Positions 49,190-58,363 of a stretch of DNA of 64,000 nt are shown here, piece by piece. The notes beneath the pieces were generated by a model that had not been told where the DNA came from, ran no database searches, and saw nothing but the letters and a program-made list of their open reading frames with translations. The position numbers and the translations under genes were made by a program. Positions within the stretch are counted from its first letter, which is position 1; every line of letters starts with the position of its first letter. Source of the stretch: Comamonas sp009360615 (GTDB lineage Bacteria; Pseudomonadota; Gammaproteobacteria; Burkholderiales; Burkholderiaceae_C); assembly GCF_035784015.1 (NCBI RefSeq), contig NZ_JALKOW010000005.1; one strand, written 5' to 3'.

Positions 49190-50095
49190 ATGATCACGAA
49201 TTTCGCGGGAAAGACGGCGGTTTTGACCGGTGCCGGCTCGGGCTTCGGGCTGGAGTGCGCGCGCATCGGCGCTGCCAGAGGCATGAATCTGGTGCTGGTC
49301 GACGTGCAGCAGGAGGCGCTGGACAAGGCCGAGGCCGAGCTGCAGGCCACGGGGGTCAGGGTGCTGGCGCGCAGGGTCGATGTGTCGGATGCGGTGCAGA
49401 TGGAACGACTGGCTGCCGAGGTCAAGGAGACCTTTGGCGCGCCGCACTTCGTCTTCAACAACGCGGGTGTCGGTGCCGGTGGTCTCGTCTGGGAAAACAC
49501 CGTTGCCGACTGGCAATGGGTGCTGGGCGTCAATGTCTGGGGCGTGATCCATGGCGTGCGCCTGTTCACGCCCATGATGCTGGAGGCCGCCAAGGCCGAT
49601 CCCGCCTTTGAAGGCCATATCGTCAACACCGCCAGCATGGCCGGTCTGCTGGCGCCGCCGAACATGGGTATCTACAACGTCAGCAAGCATGCGGTGGTGT
49701 CGCTGACCGAGACGCTGTACCAGGACCTGGCCCTGGTCTCGGACCAGGTCAGCGCCAGTCTGCTCTGCCCCTTCTTCGTGCCCACAGGCATAGGTCACAG
49801 CGAGCGCAACCGTCCCCAGGGCCTGGAGTCGCAGCCTTTGACGGCCAGCCAGAAGATAGGTCAGGCCATGACCGACAAGGCCGTTGGCTCGGGCAAGGTC
49901 ACGGCGACCGAGGTGGCGCAGAAGGTGTTCGATGCGATTGCATCGGGCCAGTTCTATATCTACAGCCACCCGCAGGCCCTGGGCTCGGTGCAGGTGCGTC
50001 TGGAGGATGTGGTGCAGGGCCGCAACCCGACGGATCCGTTCGCGCACAAGCCCGAACTGGGCGAGAGCCTCAAGGCGGCGCTGCGCGCAGGCTGA
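49190..50095 (+). CDS. SDR family oxidoreductase
   Basis: Short-chain dehydrogenase of 301 aa, longer than most classical SDRs. The cofactor motif is TGAGSGFG, with FNNAGVGAGG, Ser in NTASMAGLL and YNVSKHA (Tyr and Lys). The extended C-terminus (residues 250-301, ASGQFYIYSHPQALGSVQVRLEDV) is common in a subgroup acting on bulky hydrophobic substrates. AATATTCGGAGAC gives the ribosome site. It ends in a bidirectional terminator. Confidence 0.9.
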   Translation: MITNFAGKTAVLTGAGSGFGLECARIGAARGMNLVLVDVQQEALDKAEAELQATGVRVLARRVDVSDAVQMERLAAEVKETFGAPHFVFNNAGVGAGGLVWENTVADWQWVLGVNVWGVIHGVRLFTPMMLEAAKADPAFEGHIVNTASMAGLLAPPNMGIYNVSKHAVVSLTETLYQDLALVSDQVSASLLCPFFVPTGIGHSERNRPQGLESQPLTASQKIGQAMTDKAVGSGKVTATEVAQKVFDAIASGQFYIYSHPQALGSVQVRLEDVVQGRNPTDPFAHKPELGESLKAALRAG

Positions 50096-50108
50096 GCGTG
50101 AAGGCGTG

Positions 50109-50142
50109 GAAAAAGCCTTGCCAGAAGCGGCAAGGCTTTTTT
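50109..50142. terminator. bidirectional intrinsic terminator
   Basis: AAAAAGCCTTGCC (50110-50122) pairs with GGCAAGGCTTTTT (50129-50141) around a 6-nt loop, with A- and T-runs on both sides. It serves the SDR gene (plus) and the DUF1566 gene (minus), whose stop codon it touches. Confidence 0.93.
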
Positions 50143-50765
50143 CATGGTGCCGCAGGACTCGGGGGGGCCAGCTCTGCCTCGGTGGCGGGGCGCACGAGGC
50201 GCAGCAGCAAGGCATTGCCCTTGCCCATGTCGGGAACGGCCTGCAGTGTCTCGGTGTTGATTGCCCATGCCTGCTGGGCCGAGAGTGCAGAGAGGCTGCT
50301 GGATCGGTCCACCTGGGCGTAGTTGTAGGTGTTCAGGCGCTGGGTATTCACGGCGGCGGTCCCCGTCCAGTGCCAGTCGCGCGGCGCGTTGGGGAAGAGT
50401 TCGGGGTTCAGGCCCTGGGGCTTGCTGTTGCGGTCCAGCAGGCGCTTGAGTTCATTGACGCGCGGCAGTCGCCAGCGCAGGTTTTCGGCCTTGCTTCGTT
50501 CGGCGGCGTGGGCCATGGCCTGCTTGTAGCTGAAGACCTCGGCCTGGCCGCCGCAGGCCTTGCCATTCCAGCTCATGCCCTCGGCACAGCGGGGCCAGGC
50601 CAGCTTGGCGCGCGTGTCTATCACCATGCTCCCATCCGGTGAGGGCAGAAAAGCCGGGGCCGCTGCGGCAGGCTGCGCGCTGGCCGGCTGAGACGTCAGG
50701 CATAGCGCAACGAGCGCAGTCAGCAGTAAAAAGGGCAGGCGTGGGGAGAAACTTGCAGCAATCAC
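50142..50765 (-). CDS. exported DUF1566 (Lcl C-terminal) domain protein
   Basis: A 207-aa secreted protein. Residues 1-30 form a signal peptide (FLLLTALVALCLTSQPASA). The mature part is a DUF1566-type domain: VIDTRAKLAWPRCAEGMSWNGKACGG, WRLPRVNELKRLLDRN, WHWTGTAA and LLRLVRP. The paired cysteines (RCAEG, ACGG) may form a disulfide. This module occurs in surface and phage-tail-like proteins; the function is unknown. It stands alone between terminator and the divergent drug-exporter gene. Confidence 0.82.
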   Translation of the reverse strand: MIAASFSPRLPFLLLTALVALCLTSQPASAQPAAAAPAFLPSPDGSMVIDTRAKLAWPRCAEGMSWNGKACGGQAEVFSYKQAMAHAAERSKAENLRWRLPRVNELKRLLDRNSKPQGLNPELFPNAPRDWHWTGTAAVNTQRLNTYNYAQVDRSSSLSALSAQQAWAINTETLQAVPDMGKGNALLLRLVRPATEAELAPPSPAAP

Positions 50766-50965
50766 GGCAATAGCAGGGAAGGGTAGTTGAGCCCATTGTG
50801 CTGGTTGTCCATGCAGTCATGGCCTGGATGACCGGGCCTAAAGCCTCGTAATTGACGGCTTAGGCACAGGCGGTGCGAGGCTGACCGGCGCGAGCCTGCA
50901 CCGAAAGGCAGGGAACCGGTGCCGGTCCAGCATACAAATCAAGTTACCACGACAATCACACCCCT

Positions 50966-52165
50966 ATGCAAGCTTCTGTTTCACTGCGTCTGGTCCTGAT
51001 TCTCGGTCTGTTGTCGGCCATCGGGCCTTTCGCCATCGATATGTATCTGCCGGCCCTTCCGCAGATCGGCGCCAGCCTGGAGGCCCAGGTCGGAGCCGTG
51101 CAGGCCAGCCTGACCGCGTTCTTTCTCTCCATCGGCGTCGGTCAGCTGCTGTATGGACCGGTTTCCGACATGCTGGGTCGCAAGCCGCCGCTGTACTTTG
51201 GCCTGGCGGTGTTTGCCCTTGCCAGCGTGGGATGTGCGCTGGCACCGAATATCCAGACCTTGGTGGCGTTGCGCTTTGTCCAGGGCCTGGGCGCTGCGGC
51301 CTGCATGGCCGTGCCGCGAGCCGTGGTGCGCGACCTGCATACCGGCCACGCGGCAGCACGCATGATGTCGCTGCTGATGCTGGTGTTCAGCGTCTCGCCC
51401 ATCCTGGCGCCTTTGGCTGGCAGCGGCGTGATTGCCCTGGCAGGCTGGCGTGCGGTGTTCTGGGTCGTGGCTGCCGCAGCGGTGCTCGGCCTGATTGCCG
51501 TCTGGCGTGGCATCGAGGAAACGCGCACGGCCGAAGCGCGGCTGGACAGCAGCCTGGGCGGTGCACTCAAGGCCTACCTTTTTCTGCTGCGCGACTGGCA
51601 TTACCTGGGCCTGGTGTTCATCGGAGGCTGCGCCATGGCGGGCTTTTTCGTCTACCTCGCGGGCTCGCCCTTTGTGCTCATCAACTACTACGGTCTCTCG
51701 TCCACCCAGTACAGCATGGCGTTCGCGCTCAATTCCATCGCCTTTATCGGTGCGGCGCAGCTGACGGGGCGGCTGGGGCAGCGCTTTGGCCTGGTCAATG
51801 TGGTCAAGGCTGCAGCTTCTGCGTCGGGCCTGACCATGGCCGCATTGCTGCTCTATTACCTGCTGGGCGGCGAGCAGCTGACGGTGCTGATCGTGCTGTA
51901 CTTCATCGCCAGCGCCTTCATGGGTCTGGTGATACCCACGACCTCGGTGCTGGCGCTGGAAGAGCATGGCGAGATTGCCGGCACGGCCTCGGCCCTGCTC
52001 GGTACGCTGCAGATGCTGAGCGGCGCGGCCGCCATGCAGATCGTGGGACATTTTTCCAACGGCAAACCTCTGCCCATGGTGGTGGGCATGGCGACCGGAG
52101 CCCTGGTGGGCGTGGCACTGACGTGGATCACGCTGGGCCGTATGCACCGGGTTGCCCATGGCTGA
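50966..52165 (+). CDS. Bcr/CflA-family MFS multidrug exporter
   Basis: A 399-aa 12-span proton antiporter. The N-terminal LSAIGPFAIDMYLPALPQIG is diagnostic of the Bcr/CflA (bicyclomycin, florfenicol) family, and the first loop is YGPVSDMLGRKPPLYFG. It probably expels small drugs across the inner membrane. The start of the next MFS gene overlaps its last 8 bases, so both are expressed together. The start is followed directly by conserved sequence, so ATG 50966 is secure. Confidence 0.91.
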   Translation: MQASVSLRLVLILGLLSAIGPFAIDMYLPALPQIGASLEAQVGAVQASLTAFFLSIGVGQLLYGPVSDMLGRKPPLYFGLAVFALASVGCALAPNIQTLVALRFVQGLGAAACMAVPRAVVRDLHTGHAAARMMSLLMLVFSVSPILAPLAGSGVIALAGWRAVFWVVAAAAVLGLIAVWRGIEETRTAEARLDSSLGGALKAYLFLLRDWHYLGLVFIGGCAMAGFFVYLAGSPFVLINYYGLSSTQYSMAFALNSIAFIGAAQLTGRLGQRFGLVNVVKAAASASGLTMAALLLYYLLGGEQLTVLIVLYFIASAFMGLVIPTTSVLALEEHGEIAGTASALLGTLQMLSGAAAMQIVGHFSNGKPLPMVVGMATGALVGVALTWITLGRMHRVAHG

Positions 52166-53591
52166 GAGCACTGCGCAAACTCCCGCCGCCTACGACGGCC
52201 TGCCCGAGGGGGCGCGTGGCCGCGCCATGCTGGTCATCATTCTGGGGCTGACGCTGTCGGTGCTGGACAGCAGCATCGTCAACCTGGCCTTGCCGGCCAT
52301 TGCGCGCGAGCTGCAGTCCGGTTCGGCCTTGACGCTGTGGGTGGTCAACGCCTATCAGCTGGCCGGTCTGGTGCTGCTGCTGCCGCTGGCGGCCCTGGGC
52401 GAGCGCCTGGGTTACCGGCGCATCTACCTGCTGGGCATGACGGTGTTTGTCATGGCCTCGGTGGCGGCCACGCTGGCCAGCTCGCTGGCCACCCTGATTG
52501 CCGCACGGGTGTTTCAAGGCATGGGTGCGGCGGGCATCATGAGCGTGAATGCGGCTCTGGTGCGACTGACCTATCCACGGGCCATGCTAGGACGCGGCAT
52601 GGCCATCAACTCGCTGGTGGTGGCGACCTCGTCCATGGCCGGGCCCTCGGTGGCCGCAGCCATTCTGTCGGTCGCCAGTTGGCCCTGGCTGTTTGCCATC
52701 AATGTACCGCTGGGCCTGGTCACCCTCTGGATGGGACGCCGGGCGTTGCCGCCCAACCCCGTGGCGGGCAAGGAGGGCGAGCCGATCGCGGCGCTTGACG
52801 TCGTGCTCAACGTTCTGATGTTCAGCCTGCTGTTTCTGGGCGGTGAGCAACTGGGCGTGCGCATGGGGCAGGACCAGGGCGCGTCGGGCAGCACCCTGAT
52901 GCCTTCGGGCTGGTGGCTGCTGGGTGCCGGCCTGTTGGTCGGCTATGTGTATCTTCGCCGTCAGTGGCACAAGACAGCACCGCTGTTTCCGGTGGATCTG
53001 ATGCGCATTCCCGTTTTCCGCTTGTCGATGTGCGGTTCGGTCTCCGCCTTCTGCGCGCAGATGCTGTCCTACCTGGCCCTGCCATTTTTGCTGCTGGAAG
53101 GCCGTGGCCTGTCGCCCATGGAGGCAGGCATGCTGATCACGGCCTGGCCGCTGGCCACCATGCTGACCGCCCCGGTGGCAGGGCGTCTGATCGGCAAGTA
53201 CCCCGACGGACTGCTGGGCGGCATCGGCATGGCCATGTTCGCCTGCGGACTGTGGTTGCTGGCGGCCATGCCGGTCGACGTGGCGCACTGGGACATGGTC
53301 TGGCGCATGCTGCTGGCGGGCAGCGGCTTCGCGCTCTACCAGTCTCCCAACAATCACACCATCGTGACCTCGGCCCCGATGTCGCGCAGCGGCGCGGCAG
53401 GCGGCATGCTGAGTTCGGCCCGCATGACGGGGCAGACACTGGGTGCCGTTGTGCTGGCCACCATCTTTGCCATCTCGGGTGGGCATGGCGGCAATGCCGA
53501 ACTGCTGGCGCTGACGGTCGCCGGCGGTTTTGCGGCGCTGGCCGGCGTGTTCAGCATGTTGCGGGTGCGTCCGGGCAAGTCGCAGCGCTGA
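52158..53591 (+). CDS. DHA2-type (EmrB/QacA-like) MFS exporter
   Basis: A 477-aa transporter with about 14 spans, as in the DHA2 drug:H+ antiporters. Visible motifs are TLSVLDSSIVNLALPAIARELQ (span 1, motif D1), LGERLGYRRIYLLGM (motif A), ARVFQGMGAAGIMSVNAALVR and MAGPSVAAAILSVASWPWLFAINVPLG (motif C region). ATG 52158 overlaps the preceding exporter by 8 bp; a TTG at 52152 is in frame but less likely. Substrate unknown. Confidence 0.9.
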   Translation: MAESTAQTPAAYDGLPEGARGRAMLVIILGLTLSVLDSSIVNLALPAIARELQSGSALTLWVVNAYQLAGLVLLLPLAALGERLGYRRIYLLGMTVFVMASVAATLASSLATLIAARVFQGMGAAGIMSVNAALVRLTYPRAMLGRGMAINSLVVATSSMAGPSVAAAILSVASWPWLFAINVPLGLVTLWMGRRALPPNPVAGKEGEPIAALDVVLNVLMFSLLFLGGEQLGVRMGQDQGASGSTLMPSGWWLLGAGLLVGYVYLRRQWHKTAPLFPVDLMRIPVFRLSMCGSVSAFCAQMLSYLALPFLLLEGRGLSPMEAGMLITAWPLATMLTAPVAGRLIGKYPDGLLGGIGMAMFACGLWLLAAMPVDVAHWDMVWRMLLAGSGFALYQSPNNHTIVTSAPMSRSGAAGGMLSSARMTGQTLGAVVLATIFAISGGHGGNAELLALTVAGGFAALAGVFSMLRVRPGKSQR

Positions 53592-53828
53592 TCCGGCCGC
53601 GAAATCGGCTTGGGGAATGACCTTGATGGAAGTGCCGCCCGGCGACTGCACCGCGAGGCGGAGCCGGCTCTAGTCCGTTGTGGGGAGGAGCCTTGCCGCC
53701 GGGGCTTTCTACACTCATGTCGCAAGGCCGATGGTGCAGCAGGCCTTGCAGGCTCGCGCAAAGCGCGCATGGCAAGCGGTGATTGCCGGCACGTCACTGC
53801 GCCCTCGGCTGCTTTACATTTTATTAAT

Positions 53829-53844
53829 ATTGTCGGCGCACAAT
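53829..53844. promoter_or_regulatory. inverted repeat upstream of RND operon, operator candidate
   Basis: ATTGT-CGGCGC-ACAAT, a perfect 5-bp inverted repeat beside a TTGACA hexamer (53846-53851) that could be a -35. It is placed where an AcrR/TtgR-type repressor would act; the local TetR gene is downstream of the operon. Confidence 0.35.
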
Positions 53845-53878
53845 GTTGACAAGTTCTTTAGTTCAGACCGCTCCACGT

Positions 53879-55177
53879 ATGAAGATTGACCAGCCCGCTT
53901 CGCCGAAACCGCGCCGAGAGGCGCATTTTTCTTGCCTGCCGGGTGCAGGCCGGCAGGGGCATCGCCAGCAGGGCTTCATGCTGGCTGTGGGCGCCATGCT
54001 GATTGCCGCAGCGCTGGCGGGCTGCTCCAAGCCCGAAGCAGAGCAGAAAGGCCCCCCCAAGTCGGTGCCCAAGGTCGGAGTGGTCACCTTGCAGTCCCAA
54101 AGCCAGCAGCTGGACGCCAGTCTGCCCGGACGAACCCGTGCTTTCATGACGGCGGAAGTGCGCCCCCAGGTCTCGGGCATCATTCAGCAGCGGCTGTTCA
54201 CCGAAGGTGCGCTGGTGAAACAGGGCCAGCCGCTCTATCAGATCGATGCGGCGTCGCTCAAGGCTGCCGAGGCCAGTGCTGCAGCGGCCTTGGCCAAGGC
54301 CGAAGCCAGCCAGCGTACGCTGGCTGCAACGGCGCGGCGCAATACCGAGCTGGTCAAGATCGATGCCATCAGCAAGCAGGCCTTCGAGGAAAGCCAGGCG
54401 GCGGCCGCACAGTCCGCCTCGGATGTGGCCGTGGCCAAGGCGAACCTGGAAACCGCACGCATCAATCTCAGGTACAGCCGCATCGAGGCGCCGATCGGCG
54501 GCCGCATCGCGCTGTCTGCCGTCACGCCCGGTGCGCTGGTCACGGCCAACCAGGCCACGGCGCTCACCACCATCGTGCAGCTGGACCCGATGTATGTGGA
54601 CTTCACCCAGTCCAGCTCCGATCTGATGCAACTCAAGCGGGATCTGGACTCCGGCCGCTACCAGAAGGTGGAAGGCAACAAGATTCCCGTGCGCATCCAG
54701 CTTGACGATGGCAGCGACTATCCGCACCAGGGCAAGCTGGCCTTTGCGGGCGTGATCGTCAACGACACGACCGGCACGCTGACCCTGCGTGCCGAGGTGC
54801 CCAACCCCGACGGCATGCTCATGCCCGGCATGTATGTGAAGGCCTTGCTGCCCACGGCTCTGGCACCCGATGCATTGCTGGTGCCGCAGCAGTCGGTGAC
54901 CCGCGATCTGACAGGGCGTGCCAATGTCATGGTCGTCATGGACGGCGATGTGGTTGAAAAGCGGGATGTGGAACTCGATCGTGCGGTGGGCGCCTCCTGG
55001 TTGCTCAAGACAGGATTGAAAGCCGGCGAACGTGTGATGGTGGATGGCTTTCAGCGCATCAAGCCCGGCGACAAGGTCCAGACCGTGGAAGTGGATCTGA
55101 AGGCCAAGGCCGAGCGCAAGAGTCAGCGTGGCGAGCCGCCTGTGCAGGCCGCCGCCGACGCACCTGCCAAGAAGTAA
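53879..55177 (+). CDS. RND efflux periplasmic adaptor (MexA/AcrA-like lipoprotein)
   Basis: Membrane-fusion protein linking the RND pump to the outer-membrane channel. The signal core VGAMLIAAALAGC ends in a lipobox. The mature part has the beta-barrel/lipoyl region (EVRPQVSGIIQQRLFTEGALVKQGQPLYQID), a helical hairpin rich in Ala, and ARINLRYSRIEAPIGGRI. From ATG 53879 the leader is unusually long (33 residues before the core); ATG 53978 would give a normal lipoprotein leader and has AGGG a few bases upstream, so the true start is uncertain. It heads a three-gene pump operon. Confidence 0.9.
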   Translation: MKIDQPASPKPRREAHFSCLPGAGRQGHRQQGFMLAVGAMLIAAALAGCSKPEAEQKGPPKSVPKVGVVTLQSQSQQLDASLPGRTRAFMTAEVRPQVSGIIQQRLFTEGALVKQGQPLYQIDAASLKAAEASAAAALAKAEASQRTLAATARRNTELVKIDAISKQAFEESQAAAAQSASDVAVAKANLETARINLRYSRIEAPIGGRIALSAVTPGALVTANQATALTTIVQLDPMYVDFTQSSSDLMQLKRDLDSGRYQKVEGNKIPVRIQLDDGSDYPHQGKLAFAGVIVNDTTGTLTLRAEVPNPDGMLMPGMYVKALLPTALAPDALLVPQQSVTRDLTGRANVMVVMDGDVVEKRDVELDRAVGASWLLKTGLKAGERVMVDGFQRIKPGDKVQTVEVDLKAKAERKSQRGEPPVQAAADAPAKK

Positions 55178-55195
55178 GCAAGGCAGGCGGCACAC

Positions 55196-58100
55196 ATGGC
55201 TCAGTTCTTTATCAATCGGCCCATCTTCGCGTGGGTCATCGCCATCATCATCATGCTGGCCGGGGCATTGTCGATCAAGCTGCTGCCCCTGGAGCAATAC
55301 CCCGAGATCGCTCCGCCGCGGGTGACCATCGGCGCTCAGTACACGGGTGCTTCGGCGGAGACTGTCGAAAACTCGGTGACGCAGATCATCGAGCAGCAGA
55401 TCAAGGGCATCGACAACATGCTCTACATGAGCTCGACCAGCAATGCGTCCGGTCAGGCTCGCATTACCCTGACCTTCGCCCCGGGCACGAATGTCGACGT
55501 GGCGCAGGTGCAGGTGCAAAACAAGATCCAGGGTGCGGTCAACCGCTTGCCGGATGCCGTGAAGACGCGTGGCGTGTTCATCAACAAGGGCGGCCAGGAT
55601 TTTCTGGTCACCTACAGCTTCTATTCGCCCGATGAAGATGTGACCGCCGTGGATGTTGGCGATTACATCAACAGCAATCTGGTGGACATCATCGGACGCA
55701 TCGAGGGTGTCGGCGACATCAACGTCTTCGGCACGCCCTATGCGATGCGCATCTGGATGGACCCGGCCAGGATGGAGAAGTACGGGCTGATCCCCTCCGA
55801 TCTGACCAATGCGCTCAACGCGCAAAATGCCCAGGTCTCCGCGGGCCAGCTCGGGGCTTTGCCGGCGGTGCAGAACCAGCAACTGAACGCGACCATCACG
55901 GCACGTACCAAGCTCAAGACCGTGGAGCAGTTCGAGAACGTCGTTCTCAAGTCCGCGAATGACGGTTCTGTCGTCACCATCAAGGACGTGGCTCGTGTGG
56001 AGCTGGGGGCCGACAATCTGTCCATTCAGGCCAAGCTCAACGGCATGCCAGGAGCGGGCATGGGCATCATCCTGGCCGATGGTGCCAATGCCATGGCCGT
56101 GTCGGATGCGGTGGCCGCCAAGCTGGCCGAGCTCAAGCCCTTCTTTCCCAACCAGATCGACTACTTCGTGAGCTCGGACTCCACGCCCTTTGTGCGGGCA
56201 TCGATCAGCGAAGTGGTGCATGCGCTGGGCGAGGCCATGGTGCTGGTGGTGATCGTGATGTTCGTGTTCCTGCAGAACTTCCGTGCCACGCTGATCCCCG
56301 CCATTGCCGTGCCGGTGGTACTGCTGGGCACCTTCGGCGTGTTGTCCGTCGCGGGTTTCTCCATCAACACCCTGACGATGTTCGCCATGGTGCTGGCCAT
56401 CGGCCTGCTGGTGGACGATGCCATCGTGGTAGTCGAGAACGTGGAACGGGTGATGCACGAGACAGGCAAGTCTCCGAAGGAGGCGACACGGCAGTCCATG
56501 AAGGAAATCACGCCCGCGCTGGTCGGCATCGGGGTCACGCTGTCGGCGGTGTTTGTGCCCATGGCTTTCTTTGGTGGCTCGACGGGTGTGATCTACCGCC
56601 AGTTTTCCATCACCATTGTGGCGGCCATGGCGCTGTCCGTGTTCGTCGCCCTGACGTTGACCCCGGCGCTGTGCGCCACGCTGCTCAAGGCTCCGGATCT
56701 CAGCCATGGTCACGGGCATGAGCGGCCCATACGCTCGGGGGTACTGGGCATCAACGACCGCTTCTTCCGCTGGTTCAACCGCAATTTCGATAGTGCAGCC
56801 AACCGCTATCAAAGCACCGTGGCCTTCAGCCTGGGGCGGGCCAAGCGCATGATGCTGATCTTTCTGGCCGTGCTGGCCGCCGTCTGGCTGCTGATGGCCA
56901 AGCTGCCGACCTCGTTCCTGCCTGACGAGGACCAGGGCTTTGTCTACGTCAACGTCAATTTGCCGTCCGGCGCGTCGGATGCACGTCTGCAGGAAGTGCT
57001 GGACCAGGTGCGCGAGTATCTGGCCAAGCAGCCGGACGTGATCAGCTTCAACCAGGTTTCCGGTCTCAACGGCGACCAGAGTTCGGCGCGCGGCTTCATT
57101 CGCCTGAAACCCTGGAGCATGCGTCCGCTGCCTTCGCAGTCGGCCGCAGCCATTGCGAACAAGGCGACCAAGGATCTGGCCGGCATCCGTGACGCGCGCG
57201 TGCAGGTGGTTCTGCCACCGGCGGTGCGCGGCCTGGGCTCGAGCTCGGGCTACAACTTCATGATCAAGGACATCAATGGCGTGGGCCATGAAGCGCTGCT
57301 CGCCGCGCGCGATCAGGTGCTGGGCGAGATGCGGGCCAACAACCTGCTGACGGCGGTGCGCACCACCAATCTGGAAGACGCCAGCGAGCTGCGCGTGGAT
57401 GTGGACGACCGCAAGGCTGCCGCGCTGGGGCTGGCGTACAGCGACATCAACAGCGTTCTCTCCAGCGCCATGGGCGGCACCTATGTGAACGACTTTCTGA
57501 ACAATGGTCGCGTCAAGCGTGTCTACATCATGGGCGATGCCCAGTACCGCATGCTGCCCGGCGATATCGCCAAATGGACGGTGCGCAACAACAAGGGCGA
57601 GATGGTGCCTTTCGGTGCGTTCTCCAGAACCTACTGGGCCTATGGATCGCCTCAGCTGCTGCGCTACAACGGCAGCCCTGCCTATGAGTTCGAGGGCCGA
57701 GCCGCAGCCGGCATCAGCTCGGGAACGGCGATGGAGACGGTCGAGGGCATCTTGAAGAAGCTGCCCAACGGCATTTCCTACGAATGGACGGGCGCGTCAT
57801 TGCAGGAGCGCCAGTCGGGCGCGCAGGCGCCCATGCTCTATGCCATCTCGATTCTGTTTGTCTTCCTGTGTCTGGCAGCGCTCTATGAAAGCTGGACCGT
57901 GCCGCTGTCGGTGATGCTGGCCGTGCCGCTGGGTGTGGTGGGGGCGCTGCTGGCAACCTACGCCCGTGGTCTGACCAACGATGTCTATTTTCAGGTCGGT
58001 CTGCTCACCACGGTGGGTCTTGCTGCAAAGAATGCGATCTTGATCGTGGAGTTTGCCGTGCAGTTGCAGGAGCAGGGCAAGAAGCTGTTCGACGCGACGG

Positions 58101-58363
58101 TGGAAGCCGTGCGTCTGCGTCTGCGTCCGATCCTGATGACTTCCCTGGCCTTTGGCTTCGGCGTGATTCCACTGGCCGTCGGCACCGGTGCTGGAGCAGG
58201 GGGGCGCAATGCCATCGGAACGGCCGTGCTGGGCGGCATGGTGGCATCGACGGTATTGGGAATCTTCCTCGTGCCGGTGTTCTTCCTGCTGGTGCGCAGC
58301 TGGTTCAAGAGCCGCTCGCGCAGCGATGAGGCGGCTGACGTCAACAAGGAGAGCGCGGCATGA
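55196..58363 (+). CDS. RND multidrug efflux permease (MexB/AcrB-like)
   Basis: Inner-membrane proton-driven pump of 1055 aa, the normal HAE1 length. It starts MAQFFINRPIFAWVIAIIIMLAGAL. It contains the TM4 proton-relay segment LAIGLLVDDAIVVVENVERVM with the Asp pair, the duplicated large periplasmic loops, DEDQGFVYVNVNLP at the start of the second half, and the TM10-11 lysine region VGLAAKNAILIVEFA. The adaptor lies 18 bp upstream and the outer-membrane gene overlaps its stop (ATGA). Confidence 0.95.
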   Translation: MAQFFINRPIFAWVIAIIIMLAGALSIKLLPLEQYPEIAPPRVTIGAQYTGASAETVENSVTQIIEQQIKGIDNMLYMSSTSNASGQARITLTFAPGTNVDVAQVQVQNKIQGAVNRLPDAVKTRGVFINKGGQDFLVTYSFYSPDEDVTAVDVGDYINSNLVDIIGRIEGVGDINVFGTPYAMRIWMDPARMEKYGLIPSDLTNALNAQNAQVSAGQLGALPAVQNQQLNATITARTKLKTVEQFENVVLKSANDGSVVTIKDVARVELGADNLSIQAKLNGMPGAGMGIILADGANAMAVSDAVAAKLAELKPFFPNQIDYFVSSDSTPFVRASISEVVHALGEAMVLVVIVMFVFLQNFRATLIPAIAVPVVLLGTFGVLSVAGFSINTLTMFAMVLAIGLLVDDAIVVVENVERVMHETGKSPKEATRQSMKEITPALVGIGVTLSAVFVPMAFFGGSTGVIYRQFSITIVAAMALSVFVALTLTPALCATLLKAPDLSHGHGHERPIRSGVLGINDRFFRWFNRNFDSAANRYQSTVAFSLGRAKRMMLIFLAVLAAVWLLMAKLPTSFLPDEDQGFVYVNVNLPSGASDARLQEVLDQVREYLAKQPDVISFNQVSGLNGDQSSARGFIRLKPWSMRPLPSQSAAAIANKATKDLAGIRDARVQVVLPPAVRGLGSSSGYNFMIKDINGVGHEALLAARDQVLGEMRANNLLTAVRTTNLEDASELRVDVDDRKAAALGLAYSDINSVLSSAMGGTYVNDFLNNGRVKRVYIMGDAQYRMLPGDIAKWTVRNNKGEMVPFGAFSRTYWAYGSPQLLRYNGSPAYEFEGRAAAGISSGTAMETVEGILKKLPNGISYEWTGASLQERQSGAQAPMLYAISILFVFLCLAALYESWTVPLSVMLAVPLGVVGALLATYARGLTNDVYFQVGLLTTVGLAAKNAILIVEFAVQLQEQGKKLFDATVEAVRLRLRPILMTSLAFGFGVIPLAVGTGAGAGGRNAIGTAVLGGMVASTVLGIFLVPVFFLLVRSWFKSRSRSDEAADVNKESAA

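Noticed and set aside
53858..57289. Open minus-strand frame of 1143 codons
   Set aside because: It is antisense to the RND adaptor and permease genes, is His/Gln-rich as expected of a GC-driven shadow, and shows no protein family.
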